DNA of 64,000 nt, from positions 2,356,001 to 2,420,000 of the forward strand of contig NZ_CP020737.1 of assembly GCF_002097715.1 (NCBI RefSeq), written 5' to 3'. The position numbers were made by a program, and so were the translations under genes. The DNA is from Burkholderia ubonensis subsp. mesacidophila. Lineage in GTDB: Bacteria > Pseudomonadota > Gammaproteobacteria > Burkholderiales > Burkholderiaceae. Within the stretch, counting starts at the first letter, position 1. Every line of letters begins with the position of its first letter. Below the pieces are notes generated by a model. That model was not told the DNA's origin. It saw only the letters and a program-made list of their open reading frames with translations, and searched no databases. This document shows positions 36,466 through 46,141 of this stretch, in pieces.

Positions 36466-37248
36466 TCATTCCTTCGAATCGGCACGGGCGAGGCAGGCCT
36501 TCAGGCGCCTGACCGTGCGGGCGGCCTGCTTCATTTCATACCGCGTCAGGTACGTCGTTTCGAAAACGGTGAACACGATGCGAATCCTGGCGGCGACCGA
36601 GTCGGCCTGCTTCACGAGGATCTCCACGCGAAACCGCAATCGATCGCTCTTGTCTCGGACGATCTCGTCGATCCGGTACTCGATGACGGCATCCAGCGGA
36701 AACAGGAAATGCTCGAACGACGCCTGCCATTCGTTGATCACGAAACGGTGGCGCCCGGCCGCCGCCCCGCCGAGGAAATACTGCTCGGTCACCGCGAGAA
36801 ACATCTGCCGGGCAGCCTCCGTCAGAACCATCGCGGAGATATGGCAGCCGGTGACGTGATCGAGCAGCAGCTCGTTGTTGCTGTTCAATCGCAGCGCTGC
36901 CTGGTAACGTGTGTCGTCGAGGCGTTCGAGCTTCGCGAGCAAGACGTTCTGCGGGTTCCGTTTATGCGTATGCGCAATCTCGACGCAATCCGGCTCGCGC
37001 ATCTCGCTCAACGCGAACGGGTCCAGGCCGATCCGCTCCAGTTCGTGGCGCAGGACGTCGAGCTCGTGGTGCTCCACCCCGAATCCGGATCGCAGCATCG
37101 GCAAGGGCTCGTGATAACGTCCCGCGCGCAATCCGGAAATGAAATCCGAAACGCTGACCATGCCGTCGTCGATCAGGCCGCTGCCCCAACAGTCGCCAAC
37201 GATAAACAATGCGTCGTTCAGGCGATCGTGAAACGGTCCCTTGTCCAT
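36466..37248 (-). CDS. AfsA-family hotdog-fold protein (A-factor/gamma-butyrolactone synthase-like)
   Basis: The 260-residue protein has the features of AfsA: the first half contains AHTHKRNPQNVLLAKL (residues 92-107, the conserved HK...NVLL) and LLLDHVTGCHISAMVLTEAARQ (127-148, the usual DH..GHxxxxxEAARQ). AfsA joins a beta-ketoacyl thioester to dihydroxyacetone phosphate on the way to gamma-butyrolactones; relatives make furans and butenolides. It is the first gene of the biosynthetic run, with GAGGGAAC upstream. AfsA homologues are known mainly from actinobacteria and are uncommon in Burkholderia. Confidence 0.8.
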   Translation of the reverse strand: MDKGPFHDRLNDALFIVGDCWGSGLIDDGMVSVSDFISGLRAGRYHEPLPMLRSGFGVEHHELDVLRHELERIGLDPFALSEMREPDCVEIAHTHKRNPQNVLLAKLERLDDTRYQAALRLNSNNELLLDHVTGCHISAMVLTEAARQMFLAVTEQYFLGGAAAGRHRFVINEWQASFEHFLFPLDAVIEYRIDEIVRDKSDRLRFRVEILVKQADSVAARIRIVFTVFETTYLTRYEMKQAARTVRRLKACLARADSKE

Positions 37249-37383
37249 AGTTCCCTCGCATTATTTCGCCGCGCATCGATCCAGTTCTTTTAATGGAAGA
37301 TCCGCATTGGCCGCGCGGCGGCCCAACCGGTTTCGCGCGCAAGCGGAATGCGTCGCGCGAATCCGGCCCCGATGCCTGCGACG

Positions 37384-38868
37384 CTACGCTTCCCCCCACC
37401 CGCCGCCCAGCGCACGAATCAGGTTCACGGTCGACACCGCCTGCGTGCCCGTCAGCGCATTCGCCTGTAACTGCGACACCAGCACCGAACGCTCGCTGTC
37501 GATCACGTCGAGATAGCTGACCGCGCCCTCCTGATACTGCGTGCGCGACAGCTTCGCCGCACGGCGCGACGCGTTGACCGCCGCGTCCTGCGCGCGAATC
37601 TGGTCGTCGAGCAGCCGCAGGTCCGCGAGATTGTCCTCGACCTCGCGGAACGCGACGAGCACCTGCTGCCGGTAGTTCGCGACCTGCTCGTCGTACTGCG
37701 CGCGCGCCTGCTGCACGCCCGCCGCACGCCGTCCGCCGTCGAACAGCGGCAGCGTCAGCGCGGTGCCCGCGAACGGCCCGAGCAGGAACGTGCGGCTCGA
37801 CCACATGAACAGGCTGCCGAGCGTCGACGCTTCATAGCCGAACGCCCCGGTGATGTCGAGCTTCGGGAAGTACGCGGACTTCGCGAGGCCGATCCGCGCA
37901 TTCGCCGCCGCCATCGCGCGCTCGGCCGCCGAGATGTCGGGTCGCCGTTCGAGCAGCGCCGACGGCAGACCCGCCGGCACCTTCACCGCGACCGGCACGA
38001 GCGGCGTTTCCTTGAACGCGAAATCCGCCGGCGCCTTGCCGAGCAGGATCGCAAGCGCATGCTCGGACGCCGCGCGACGACGCGCGACGCCGACCGCATC
38101 CGCCTGCGCGGTCGCCAGCTCGTTCTTCGCGCGCGACACGTCGAGCTCGCTGATGTCGCCTTCGTTGAAGCGCCGTTGCACGAGCTTCAGCGCCTGATCG
38201 CGCAGCTCGACCGTGCGGCGGTACAGGTCCTGGTCCGAATCGAGCTGGCGCAGCTCGAAGTAGTTCTGCGCGACGTCCGCCTGCAGCGCGAGCTGCACCG
38301 AGCGGAACAGCGCCTCGCTCTGCGCCTGGTCCGCACGCGACGCCTCGACGTTGCGGCCGACGCGGCCGAACAGGTCCGCTTCGTACGACACCGTGCCCTG
38401 CGCGCGCCACAGCGTCGAGGTAGTCGGGCCGCTGCCTTGCGGCAAGGACTGCGAAGCAGACGACAGCCCCTGGCGCGTCGGCCCGAAGCCGGCGCCGACC
38501 TGCGGGAACCACTGCGAACGCGCCGCGCGGGTCGACGCGCGCGCTTCCTCGACGCGCGCCGCCGCGGCCTTCAGGTTCTGGTTCGCGGCCAGCGCCTGCG
38601 CTTCGAGCGAATCGAGCACCGGATCGCCGAACGCCTTCCACCATTCGCCGCGATGCGCGGCGTCCGACGGCTCGGCGGTCTTCCACGTGCCTGCCTGCTC
38701 GCCCGGCGCGAGCGGCGGCGCTTCCTTGAACGCGGCGGGCGTCGCGACGTCCGGCCGCTTGTAGTCGGGCCCGACCGCGCATGCGGCCAGCAACGACACG
38801 AGCAGGCCGCTCGCCGCCGCCAGCTTCGCGATGCGCATCAAGCCAGATTGAGTCTTCGAGTTATCCAT
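37384..38868 (-). CDS. RND efflux outer-membrane factor lipoprotein (OprM/NodT type)
   Basis: The 494-residue outer-membrane channel has a lipoprotein box LLAAC followed by AVGPDYKRP, the hallmark of the NodT group. Two repeated coiled-coil/beta halves follow, each with the KSAYFPKLDITGAFGYE-type segment. It forms the trimeric exit duct of a tripartite pump. It starts after GAGGACAACAAC and overlaps the RND gene stop, so it is translated with it. It is the last gene of the efflux operon and precedes the AfsA-like gene by 135 bases. Confidence 0.94.
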   Translation of the reverse strand: MDNSKTQSGLMRIAKLAAASGLLVSLLAACAVGPDYKRPDVATPAAFKEAPPLAPGEQAGTWKTAEPSDAAHRGEWWKAFGDPVLDSLEAQALAANQNLKAAAARVEEARASTRAARSQWFPQVGAGFGPTRQGLSSASQSLPQGSGPTTSTLWRAQGTVSYEADLFGRVGRNVEASRADQAQSEALFRSVQLALQADVAQNYFELRQLDSDQDLYRRTVELRDQALKLVQRRFNEGDISELDVSRAKNELATAQADAVGVARRRAASEHALAILLGKAPADFAFKETPLVPVAVKVPAGLPSALLERRPDISAAERAMAAANARIGLAKSAYFPKLDITGAFGYEASTLGSLFMWSSRTFLLGPFAGTALTLPLFDGGRRAAGVQQARAQYDEQVANYRQQVLVAFREVEDNLADLRLLDDQIRAQDAAVNASRRAAKLSRTQYQEGAVSYLDVIDSERSVLVSQLQANALTGTQAVSTVNLIRALGGGWGEA

Positions 38869-38878
38869 GTTGTTGTCC

Positions 38879-41800
38879 TCAAGCATCCGGAGCCGGTACG
38901 CCGTAGCCTGCCGAGTCCTTGCCGGCGACGTGGATCTTGCCGCCCGCGAGCGTGCGCAGCACGACGTAGAACACCGGCGTCAGCATCAGCCCGAACAGCG
39001 TCACGCCGAGCATCCCGAAGAACACCGCGACGCCCATCGCGTGGCGCATCTCCGCCCCCGCGCCGGTCGACGTGACGAGCGGCACGACGCCCATGATGAA
39101 CGCGATCGACGTCATCAGGATCGGCCGCAGCCGCAGCCGGCTCGCCTCAATCGCCGCCTCGAGCGGCGTCCTGCCGTCGTGCTCCAGCTCGCGCGCGAAC
39201 TCGACGATCAGGATCGCGTTCTTCGCCGACAGCCCGACCAGCACCATCAGGCCGATCTGCGTGAAGATGTTGTTGTCGCCCTGCGTGAGCCACACCCCCG
39301 TCAACGCCGACAGAATGCTCATCGGCACGATCAGGATCACCGCGAGCGGCAGCGTCAGGCTCTCGTACAGCGCGGCGAGCACGAGGAACACGAGCAGCAC
39401 GCTGATCGGGAACACCCAGAACGCCGCGTTGCCCGCGAGGATCTGCTGGTACGTGAGATCGGTCCACTCGAAGCGCACGCCGCGCGGCAGCGTCTCGTGC
39501 GCGATCCGCTCGATCGCCGCCTGCGCCTGCCCCGACGAGAAGCCCGGCGCCGGCCCGCCATTGATGTCCGCCGCCGTATAGCCGTTGTAGCGCACCACCA
39601 TCTCGGGGCCGAACGTCGGCGCGACGGAAACGAGCGACGACAGCGGCACCATCTCGCCCGCGGCGTTGCGCGTCTTCAGCTGCCCGATATCCTCGGCATA
39701 CGCCCTGAACGGCGCGTCGGCTTGCACGCGCACCTGGTACACACGGCCGAAGCGGTTGAAATCGTTCACGTACAGCGAGCCGAGATAGATCTGCATCGTG
39801 TCGAACACGTCGGTGACCGACACGCCGAGCTGCTTCGCCTTCACACGGTCGAGATCGACGTTGAGCTGCGGCACGTTGATCTGGTAGCTCGTGAACAGCG
39901 GCCCCAGCTCCGGCGCCTGCTGCGCGCGCTTGATGAAGTCGTTGGTCGCGTCCGCGAGCCGCGCATAGCCGAGCGCGCCGCGATCCTCGATCTGTATCTT
40001 GAAGCCGCCGAGCGTGCCGAAACCGAGAATGGGCGGGGGCGGAAAGATGGCCACGAAGGACTCCTTGATGTCCGCGTACTTGCGATTCAATGCGTCGGCG
40101 ATCGCCTGCGCGGACAGCGCCTTGTTACCGCGCTTGTCGTACGGCTTCAGCGTGATGAATACCGTGCCCGCGCTCGACGAGTTCATCAGGCCGTTCACCG
40201 ACATGCCCGGGAACTCGAGGATGCTTTCCACGCCGGGCTGCTTCATCGCGATGTCGGCCATCGTGTCGACCACCTTTTCGGTGCGGTCGAGCGACGCGCC
40301 GTTCGGCAGCTGTGCGAACCCCACGAGATACTCCTTGTCCTGCGCGGGCACGAACCCGGTCGGAACCACTTTGCCCACCAGGATGGTGATGCCGATCAGC
40401 ACGGCGTACAGGCCCATCACCAGCGCCTTGTGGCCGATCAGTCCGTCGAGCCCCGTTCCGTATGCCGTCGAGCCGCGCTTGAACAGCCGGTTGAACGCGT
40501 CGAAGAATCCGCCCAGGTAACGCCGGATGAAACGGGTCGCGCCGTCCTCCGGATCGCCGTGCCCCTTCAACAGCAGCGCGGACAGCGCGGGCGACAGCGT
40601 GAGGGAATTGAACGCGGAGATGATCGTCGAGATTGCAATGGTCAGCGCGAACTGCCGGTAGAACTCGCCGGACAGGCCCGGCATGAACGCCAGCGGAATG
40701 AACACGCTGGAAAGCGTCAGCGCGATGGCGATGATCGGCGTGCTCACCTCCTTCATCGCGAGATAGGTCGCATCCTTCGGAGACAGCCCCTTGGCGATGT
40801 TGCGCTCGACGTTTTCCACGACCACGATCGCGTCGTCGACGACGATCCCGATCGCCAGCACCATCCCGAACAACGACAGCGCGTTGATCGAGAATCCGAA
40901 CATCAGCAGCAGCGTGAAGGTGCCGACAATCGAAACGGGGACCGCCAGCAACGGGATGATGGACGCGCGCCAGGTCTGCAAGAACAGGATGACGACGACC
41001 ACGACCAGCGCAATGGCTTCAAGCAGCGTGGACACCACGGCGGAGATGCTCGCGCGCACGAACTTGGTCGGGTCGAAAACGATCCGGTAATCGACGCCGG
41101 CCGGCATCTCCGCCTTGATTTCCTCCATCGCCTCGCGCACCTTGTCCGAGATCGTCAGCGCGTTTCCGCCGGGCGCCTGAAAGATGCCGAACCCCACCGC
41201 GGGCTTGCCGTCGACCATCGATCTCAAGCCGTAATCCGATGCGCCGAGCTCGATGTGCGCGACGTCGCGCAGATAGGTCACGCCACCGGCTTGCGCCGTC
41301 CTGACCACGATGGCGCCGAATTCGTCTTCCGATTGCAAGCGTCCGCGCGTATTGACGGACAGCTGCAACGGCACGTTGCCGCGCATCGGTTGCGAGCCGA
41401 TCACGCCGGCCGCGACCTGCACGTTCTGCTCGCGGATCGCGTTGACCACGTCGGTCGCGGTCAGCCCGCGTGCCGCGATCTTTTGCGGATCGAGCCAGAT
41501 CCGCATCGAATAGTCTCCGCCGCCCCAGATTCTGACTTCGCCGACGCCGGCAATGCGCTCCAGCCGGCTCTTGATATTCAGTATCCCGTAGTTGCGCAGA
41601 TAGTTGACATCGTAGCGATTGTTGGGCGACACCAGATGCACGGCGATGGTCTGGGTGGTGGACGATTTGACGGTCGTCACGCCGAGCCTCTGCACATCGG
41701 CGGGAAGCTTCGGGAACGCCTGCGAGACCCGGTTTTGAACCAGCTGCTGTGCCTTGTCCGGGTCGGTGCCGACCTTGAAGGTGACCGTGAGCGTCAAATT

Positions 41801-42064
41801 GCCGTCGCTGTTCGCCTGCGACTGCATGTAGAGCATGCCCTCGACGCCGTTGATCTGCTCCTCCAGCGGCGACGCGACCGTCTCCGCAATCACCCTCGGG
41901 TTCGCGCCCGGGTATTGGGCATTGACGGCGATCACGGGCGGCACCACCTCGGGGTACTCCGCGATCGGCAGGAAATACAGCGATATGACGCCTGCCAGCA
42001 AGACCAGCGTCGACAGGACGCCGGCGAAAATCGGCCGGTCGACGAAAAACCTCGAAACGTTCAT
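38879..42064 (-). CDS. RND efflux inner-membrane pump (HAE1 family, MexF-like)
   Basis: The 1061-residue pump begins MNVSRFFVDRPIFAGVLS, with twelve helices and two large periplasmic loops. The proton-relay aspartates sit in AIGIVVDDAIVVVENVERN and the lysine in VLVGLSAKNAILIVEFAREL. It exports drugs or metabolites using the proton gradient, with the periplasmic adaptor encoded further upstream and the channel encoded downstream. The ATG at 42064 is two codons inside a TTG-started frame. Confidence 0.95.
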   Translation of the reverse strand: MNVSRFFVDRPIFAGVLSTLVLLAGVISLYFLPIAEYPEVVPPVIAVNAQYPGANPRVIAETVASPLEEQINGVEGMLYMQSQANSDGNLTLTVTFKVGTDPDKAQQLVQNRVSQAFPKLPADVQRLGVTTVKSSTTQTIAVHLVSPNNRYDVNYLRNYGILNIKSRLERIAGVGEVRIWGGGDYSMRIWLDPQKIAARGLTATDVVNAIREQNVQVAAGVIGSQPMRGNVPLQLSVNTRGRLQSEDEFGAIVVRTAQAGGVTYLRDVAHIELGASDYGLRSMVDGKPAVGFGIFQAPGGNALTISDKVREAMEEIKAEMPAGVDYRIVFDPTKFVRASISAVVSTLLEAIALVVVVVILFLQTWRASIIPLLAVPVSIVGTFTLLLMFGFSINALSLFGMVLAIGIVVDDAIVVVENVERNIAKGLSPKDATYLAMKEVSTPIIAIALTLSSVFIPLAFMPGLSGEFYRQFALTIAISTIISAFNSLTLSPALSALLLKGHGDPEDGATRFIRRYLGGFFDAFNRLFKRGSTAYGTGLDGLIGHKALVMGLYAVLIGITILVGKVVPTGFVPAQDKEYLVGFAQLPNGASLDRTEKVVDTMADIAMKQPGVESILEFPGMSVNGLMNSSSAGTVFITLKPYDKRGNKALSAQAIADALNRKYADIKESFVAIFPPPPILGFGTLGGFKIQIEDRGALGYARLADATNDFIKRAQQAPELGPLFTSYQINVPQLNVDLDRVKAKQLGVSVTDVFDTMQIYLGSLYVNDFNRFGRVYQVRVQADAPFRAYAEDIGQLKTRNAAGEMVPLSSLVSVAPTFGPEMVVRYNGYTAADINGGPAPGFSSGQAQAAIERIAHETLPRGVRFEWTDLTYQQILAGNAAFWVFPISVLLVFLVLAALYESLTLPLAVILIVPMSILSALTGVWLTQGDNNIFTQIGLMVLVGLSAKNAILIVEFARELEHDGRTPLEAAIEASRLRLRPILMTSIAFIMGVVPLVTSTGAGAEMRHAMGVAVFFGMLGVTLFGLMLTPVFYVVLRTLAGGKIHVAGKDSAGYGVPAPDA

Positions 42065-42194
42065 GATCAAGTTTCCATCATTCTGGATTGGCTCCTGCGA
42101 CGACGCACCGCCGAAGCCGAAGCACGCCGCCGGAACGCGCGGCTTTGGTCGCCGCTTCCCGGCCGGATGCAGTGCGCCGTCGTTCGAAGGCGGG

Positions 42195-43355
42195 CTAGAC
42201 CTCGGCGCCCATCAGCGCGGGCTTGCGCGGCGCGGTCTTCCCCCACCGGCGCATGACCGGCCGCTCGATGCAGACAAAAAGCAGCCAGCCGCCGAGCACC
42301 GACGCGCCGAACACCGCCAGCACCAGCGCCGTCGCCGCAGGCGTGGCCAGCAAGCGGCCGTTCAGCCAGTTCGTCACCGCCGTCAGGATGACCAGATGGA
42401 TCATGTACATCCCGAACGAGAGGTCGCCCAGCCAGTTCATCGTCTTTCCGGCGAATCCGGTTCTGCGTCCGGCCACGTCGGCCGCCGCCACCGACGTGAT
42501 CAGGAAGGCGACCGGAATGACCGTTGCCACGTTGAAGCTGTATTGAAACGGCACGAACATCGCGAAGACGTATCCGGCAACCATCAGTCCGAACGCGGGC
42601 GCGAGTCCCAGGCCGATCCAGCGCCCCGTCATCAGGATGCGCGCCATCAGCATGCCGAGCACGAACTCGAACAATCGAAACGGCGGGAAGAAGTAGGACA
42701 GCCACCAGCGCTCCACCGAAATCGGCCAGGCCGTCACCCAGGGCGTGCCCGGCACGAGCAGATTGATGGCCAGCTGGCTTGCGAACAGCCCGACCACCAT
42801 GGCCGCCGCCCAGATCCACAAGCTGTTTTCAGGAATCCTTTTTATATAGATCAAAAGAAATGGGAACATGACATAGAAGAACAGTTCGCAGCAGAGCGAC
42901 CACGATGGGCCGTTGACGCCGAGATAGACTTCGTCTTTCGGAATCCATGCATGAACCAGCAGCAGGTTCGGCAGCCAGACGGAAGCCGACGTGACGGATG
43001 CGCCGAACAGAATCATCGTCAAGGCCCAGGTCGCGAAGTGATTCGGGTAGATTTTCAGAACGCGCCGGTAGATGAAGCTGCCGACCGTGTCGTCCGGCCT
43101 GGCCGACCACGTGATCACGAAGCCGCTGAGCACGAAGAAAAACGAGACGCCGATCCACCCGCCTTCTCCGAACAGCACCTTGAATATATGCGAGGCCTGG
43201 TGGTCGGCATACGGGTTGAAGCCGATGATCTTGGTCAACGATGCATGAAAGCCGAAGACGAGCGCGGCCGCGACGAAACGCAACCCGGTCAGCGACGGCA
43301 ACTTCCTCGCAGGGTAATGCGGCAACGCGGACGAAGTCCTGATCACGTCACTCAT
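42195..43355 (-). CDS. Acyltransferase 3 (OafA/YrhL-type) membrane acetyltransferase-like protein
   Basis: The 386-residue membrane protein has about ten helices. The acyltransferase-3 signatures are LPSLTGLRFVAAALVFGFHA (the catalytic His at the end of helix 1), FFVLSGFVITW and RRVLKIYPNHFATW. The family acylates sugars, lipopolysaccharide, peptides or polyketides. It sits inside the efflux operon, between adaptor and pump genes, with AAGGAG upstream. That position is not part of standard RND operons and links it to the same substrate or pathway. Confidence 0.85.
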   Translation of the reverse strand: MSDVIRTSSALPHYPARKLPSLTGLRFVAAALVFGFHASLTKIIGFNPYADHQASHIFKVLFGEGGWIGVSFFFVLSGFVITWSARPDDTVGSFIYRRVLKIYPNHFATWALTMILFGASVTSASVWLPNLLLVHAWIPKDEVYLGVNGPSWSLCCELFFYVMFPFLLIYIKRIPENSLWIWAAAMVVGLFASQLAINLLVPGTPWVTAWPISVERWWLSYFFPPFRLFEFVLGMLMARILMTGRWIGLGLAPAFGLMVAGYVFAMFVPFQYSFNVATVIPVAFLITSVAAADVAGRRTGFAGKTMNWLGDLSFGMYMIHLVILTAVTNWLNGRLLATPAATALVLAVFGASVLGGWLLFVCIERPVMRRWGKTAPRKPALMGAEV

Positions 43356-43584
43356 GAAGCACTCCTTATAAATATGGCTTAACCACGACAGATCGATGCA
43401 ATTATTCGGTGGCGCATGTTTTCAGTGAACGGACGACCTCGGCCGCGGCATTCGCTGCCGCGATCCGGGACGGCATGGCGCCGCCCTCTTTCCTGAAGTG
43501 CCGAGGACAATCTCGTCGCGCGGCGATTGCCGCGATGTTGCGATCCGCGCGCCGGATCCTGCAGTGGTTGCGATTGGTGCTTCG

Positions 43585-44748
43585 CTAGCCGCTGACGCTG
43601 TCGGCGGCCATGGAAACCAGGTTCGGTTTCACGCTGCTGCCGGGACGAATGCGCTGCAGGCCGTTGACGACGATGCGTTCGCCCGGCTGCAAGCCGCGGG
43701 AGACAATGCGCAGCCCATCCTGCAGATGCCCCGGCAGGATCTCGCGATACTGCACGCGATTCTGCGCATCGACCACCATCACGAATTTCTTTTCCTGGTC
43801 GGTGCCGATCGCGCCATCGCTGATCAGCACCGCGGGATGCAGCGTGCTGCCGCTGATTTTCACGCGGGCGAACAATCCGGGCAGCAGCGTGCCGTCGGGG
43901 TTGTCGAAGATCGCCCGCACACGAACGGTGCCCGACCCGCTGTCGATGCGATTGTCGATGGATGAGACCGAACCCGGATGGGAATAGCCGCCCTCGTCGG
44001 CCAGCCCCAGCATGACCGGCATGGCGCCTTTGCCGTTTCGGCTCAGGTAGGCCAGATAGGTCTGCTCGTCGACATCGAACGACGCGTAGATCGGCGAAAG
44101 CGACACCAGCGTCGTCAACGGCTGCGACGAGGCGCCGGGAAAGACGATATTGCCTACGGTCATTTCGGCGCGGGATACCCGTCCCGCGACGGGGGCAACG
44201 ATCCGGGTATAGCCGAGATTGAGCCTGGCCGCCTCCAGCGCGGCCTGCGCGGCCTTCAGGTCCGCATCCGCCTCGCGCGACGCATTCTGTTTTTCATCGA
44301 AATCCCGCTTGGCGATCGCGTTGTCGACGATCAGGCGTCGCGCGCGCGCCAGGTCCGCGTCCGTGAAGCTGCGCCGCGCCTGGGCCGACGCCAGTCGCGC
44401 TTCGGCGCGATCGACCTCGACGACATACGGACGCGGGTCGATGGTAAACAGCGGATCGCCTTTCTTGACCAGCGCGCCGTCCTTGAAATGGACCGCGACG
44501 ATCGTCCCTGATACCAGCGGCCGCACCTCGACCTTGTCGATGGCCTCCAGCCGGCCGGAGTAGCTTTGCCAGTCCACGATGCGCTTTTCCACGGCAGCGG
44601 CGACATCGACTTCCGCTGCGGGGGGCTGCGCCTCGGCGTAGACCGGTTTGATCGCGCCGCCGCGACCGAGCACGGCGGTCACCGCGCCGGCAGCCGCGAC
44701 GATCAGCAAGACGGCAATCGCAATCGGGTACTTTCGTTTGGGCGGCAT
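43585..44748 (-). CDS. RND efflux periplasmic adaptor (MexE/AcrA family)
   Basis: The 387-residue membrane-fusion protein has an N-terminal signal anchor, the biotinyl-lipoyl half-motifs VEVRPLVSGTIVAVHFKDG and LGYTRIVAPVAGRVSRAEM flanking an alpha hairpin, and a beta-barrel domain. It links the RND pump to the outer-membrane channel. It starts after GAAGGGACGG. The C-terminus is short after SVKPNLVSMAAD, as in MexE. Confidence 0.93.
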   Translation of the reverse strand: MPPKRKYPIAIAVLLIVAAAGAVTAVLGRGGAIKPVYAEAQPPAAEVDVAAAVEKRIVDWQSYSGRLEAIDKVEVRPLVSGTIVAVHFKDGALVKKGDPLFTIDPRPYVVEVDRAEARLASAQARRSFTDADLARARRLIVDNAIAKRDFDEKQNASREADADLKAAQAALEAARLNLGYTRIVAPVAGRVSRAEMTVGNIVFPGASSQPLTTLVSLSPIYASFDVDEQTYLAYLSRNGKGAMPVMLGLADEGGYSHPGSVSSIDNRIDSGSGTVRVRAIFDNPDGTLLPGLFARVKISGSTLHPAVLISDGAIGTDQEKKFVMVVDAQNRVQYREILPGHLQDGLRIVSRGLQPGERIVVNGLQRIRPGSSVKPNLVSMAADSVSG

Positions 44749-44938
44749 GTCCGTCCCTTCTTTGAGTACTGCAAATCATGTCGGACCGCTCGGCGCCGGT
44801 GCGCGATCGCGCGCCCACCCGGGCCGTTGCAGCGCTGGACGCAACGCACGCCCGCTCCCCGTCACGAGCGAACGGCACCCCGGCCCCCGAGGTGCCTGCC
44901 CACCCGGCGAAGCGATCGATGTCGTCGCGCGAACCGCT

Positions 44939-46141
44939 TTATTCGGCCGTGCTGAACTCCGGCACGTAGACGGCTTCGCACAATTCGCCGACGAACGCGC
45001 CGGACATCCCTTCCAGCGCGGTATTCGTGAACGCGACCACGCTCAGTTCCCGTACCGGGTCAACGAACCATGAATGGCCGTAAGTGCCGCCCATGCGCCA
45101 GGTTCCGGCCGATTCCGGCGTCTGCGCCGCGACGGGATCCTTCAGCACCGTGATGCCGAGGCCGAACCCCCGGCCGGGCCAGAACGCCATCGGCAAGTCG
45201 CCGATCTGGTTGGTGGTGAACTGCCGGACAAGGGACTCGGGCAGCAGCGGCGCCCCGCCCGTGCGCAACGTTTCCAGCAGACGCAGGAAGTCCCCTGCGG
45301 AGCCGATCATGCCTGCGCCGCCGGACGGATACGCGCGCGCATTCAACGCGCGATTCGGCGACAAGTCGAAACCGGCCGTCCCTTCGATGAACGGCACGAA
45401 ATCGGGTTCGCCCAGGCGCCGGGGCGCTGACGGATCGTCCGCGTAGGCGACGGCGAGCCGGCTTTCGTCCACCGCCGCGAAGGCCGTGTCGCGCAGCCCC
45501 AGCGGCCCGGTCACCAGTTCGCCGACCGCCTTGTCGAGCGGCAATTGCGTGACCTGCTCGATGACGGCGCCCAGGACGTCGGTCGCGATCGAGTACTTCC
45601 ACTCGCTTCCCGGCCGATACAGCAGCGGCGCCGACGCGATGCGGCGCACGTTCTCCTGCAGGCTCACGTCGCTGTCGTCCATCCCGTCGGACACGCCGGC
45701 ACGCGCATACGAACCGTTCTCCTCCTGGAAGAACTTGTAGGACAGGCCGGCGGTGTGCGTCATGAGGTGACGAATCGTGATCTGGGGCTGCGTGCCGTCG
45801 GGCAGCCGCGGCGTGAATGCCGGCAGCCACCGGGTCACGTCGTCGTCGAGCTGCAGCCGCCCCTGGGCGATCAATGCCAACGCCGCAACCGACACGATCG
45901 GCTTCGACACGGAAGCCAGCCTGAAGAGCGCGTCCTCCTGCATCGGCTTGCCGGCCTCGCGATCCGCCATGCCGGCGGCCCGCCGGTAAATCAGTTGCCC
46001 GGCCTGCGAAATCAAAATGACCGCGCCGACGAGGCGCTGCTCCGACAACGTGCGTTCGAGCACGCTGTCGACGCGCTGCGTTAATGCCGATGCAAACGAA
46101 TAACCAGCCGACTGATTCGGCGAAACATTTTGAAAGGCCAT
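44939..46141 (-). CDS. Serine hydrolase of beta-lactamase/family VIII esterase type
   Basis: The 400-residue protein has the class C beta-lactamase-like fold. The nucleophile motif SVSK is in RLASVSKPIVSVA (near residue 80), Tyr in WKYSIATDVLGAVIEQV, and a GTYGHSWFVDP segment near the end resembles the EstB esterase of Burkholderia gladioli. No export signal is seen, so it is probably cytoplasmic. Family VIII members cleave esters or lactones rather than beta-lactams. The start at 46141 has AAAGGTAA upstream. It precedes the efflux operon on the same strand. Confidence 0.82.
   Translation of the reverse strand: MAFQNVSPNQSAGYSFASALTQRVDSVLERTLSEQRLVGAVILISQAGQLIYRRAAGMADREAGKPMQEDALFRLASVSKPIVSVAALALIAQGRLQLDDDVTRWLPAFTPRLPDGTQPQITIRHLMTHTAGLSYKFFQEENGSYARAGVSDGMDDSDVSLQENVRRIASAPLLYRPGSEWKYSIATDVLGAVIEQVTQLPLDKAVGELVTGPLGLRDTAFAAVDESRLAVAYADDPSAPRRLGEPDFVPFIEGTAGFDLSPNRALNARAYPSGGAGMIGSAGDFLRLLETLRTGGAPLLPESLVRQFTTNQIGDLPMAFWPGRGFGLGITVLKDPVAAQTPESAGTWRMGGTYGHSWFVDPVRELSVVAFTNTALEGMSGAFVGELCEAVYVPEFSTAE

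Noticed and set aside
38879..42064. Impression that codon use differs between the two halves of the RND gene, suggesting a recombination joint near 40 kb
   Set aside because: Only a visual impression; no computed composition supports it and the protein is continuous and normal.
38867..42256. Plus-strand 1129-codon open frame opposite the RND pump gene
   Set aside because: Same antisense artefact; the opposite strand encodes a complete RND protein.
44939..46141. True class C beta-lactamase
   Set aside because: No export signal; SVSK and GHSW segments fit family VIII esterases better.
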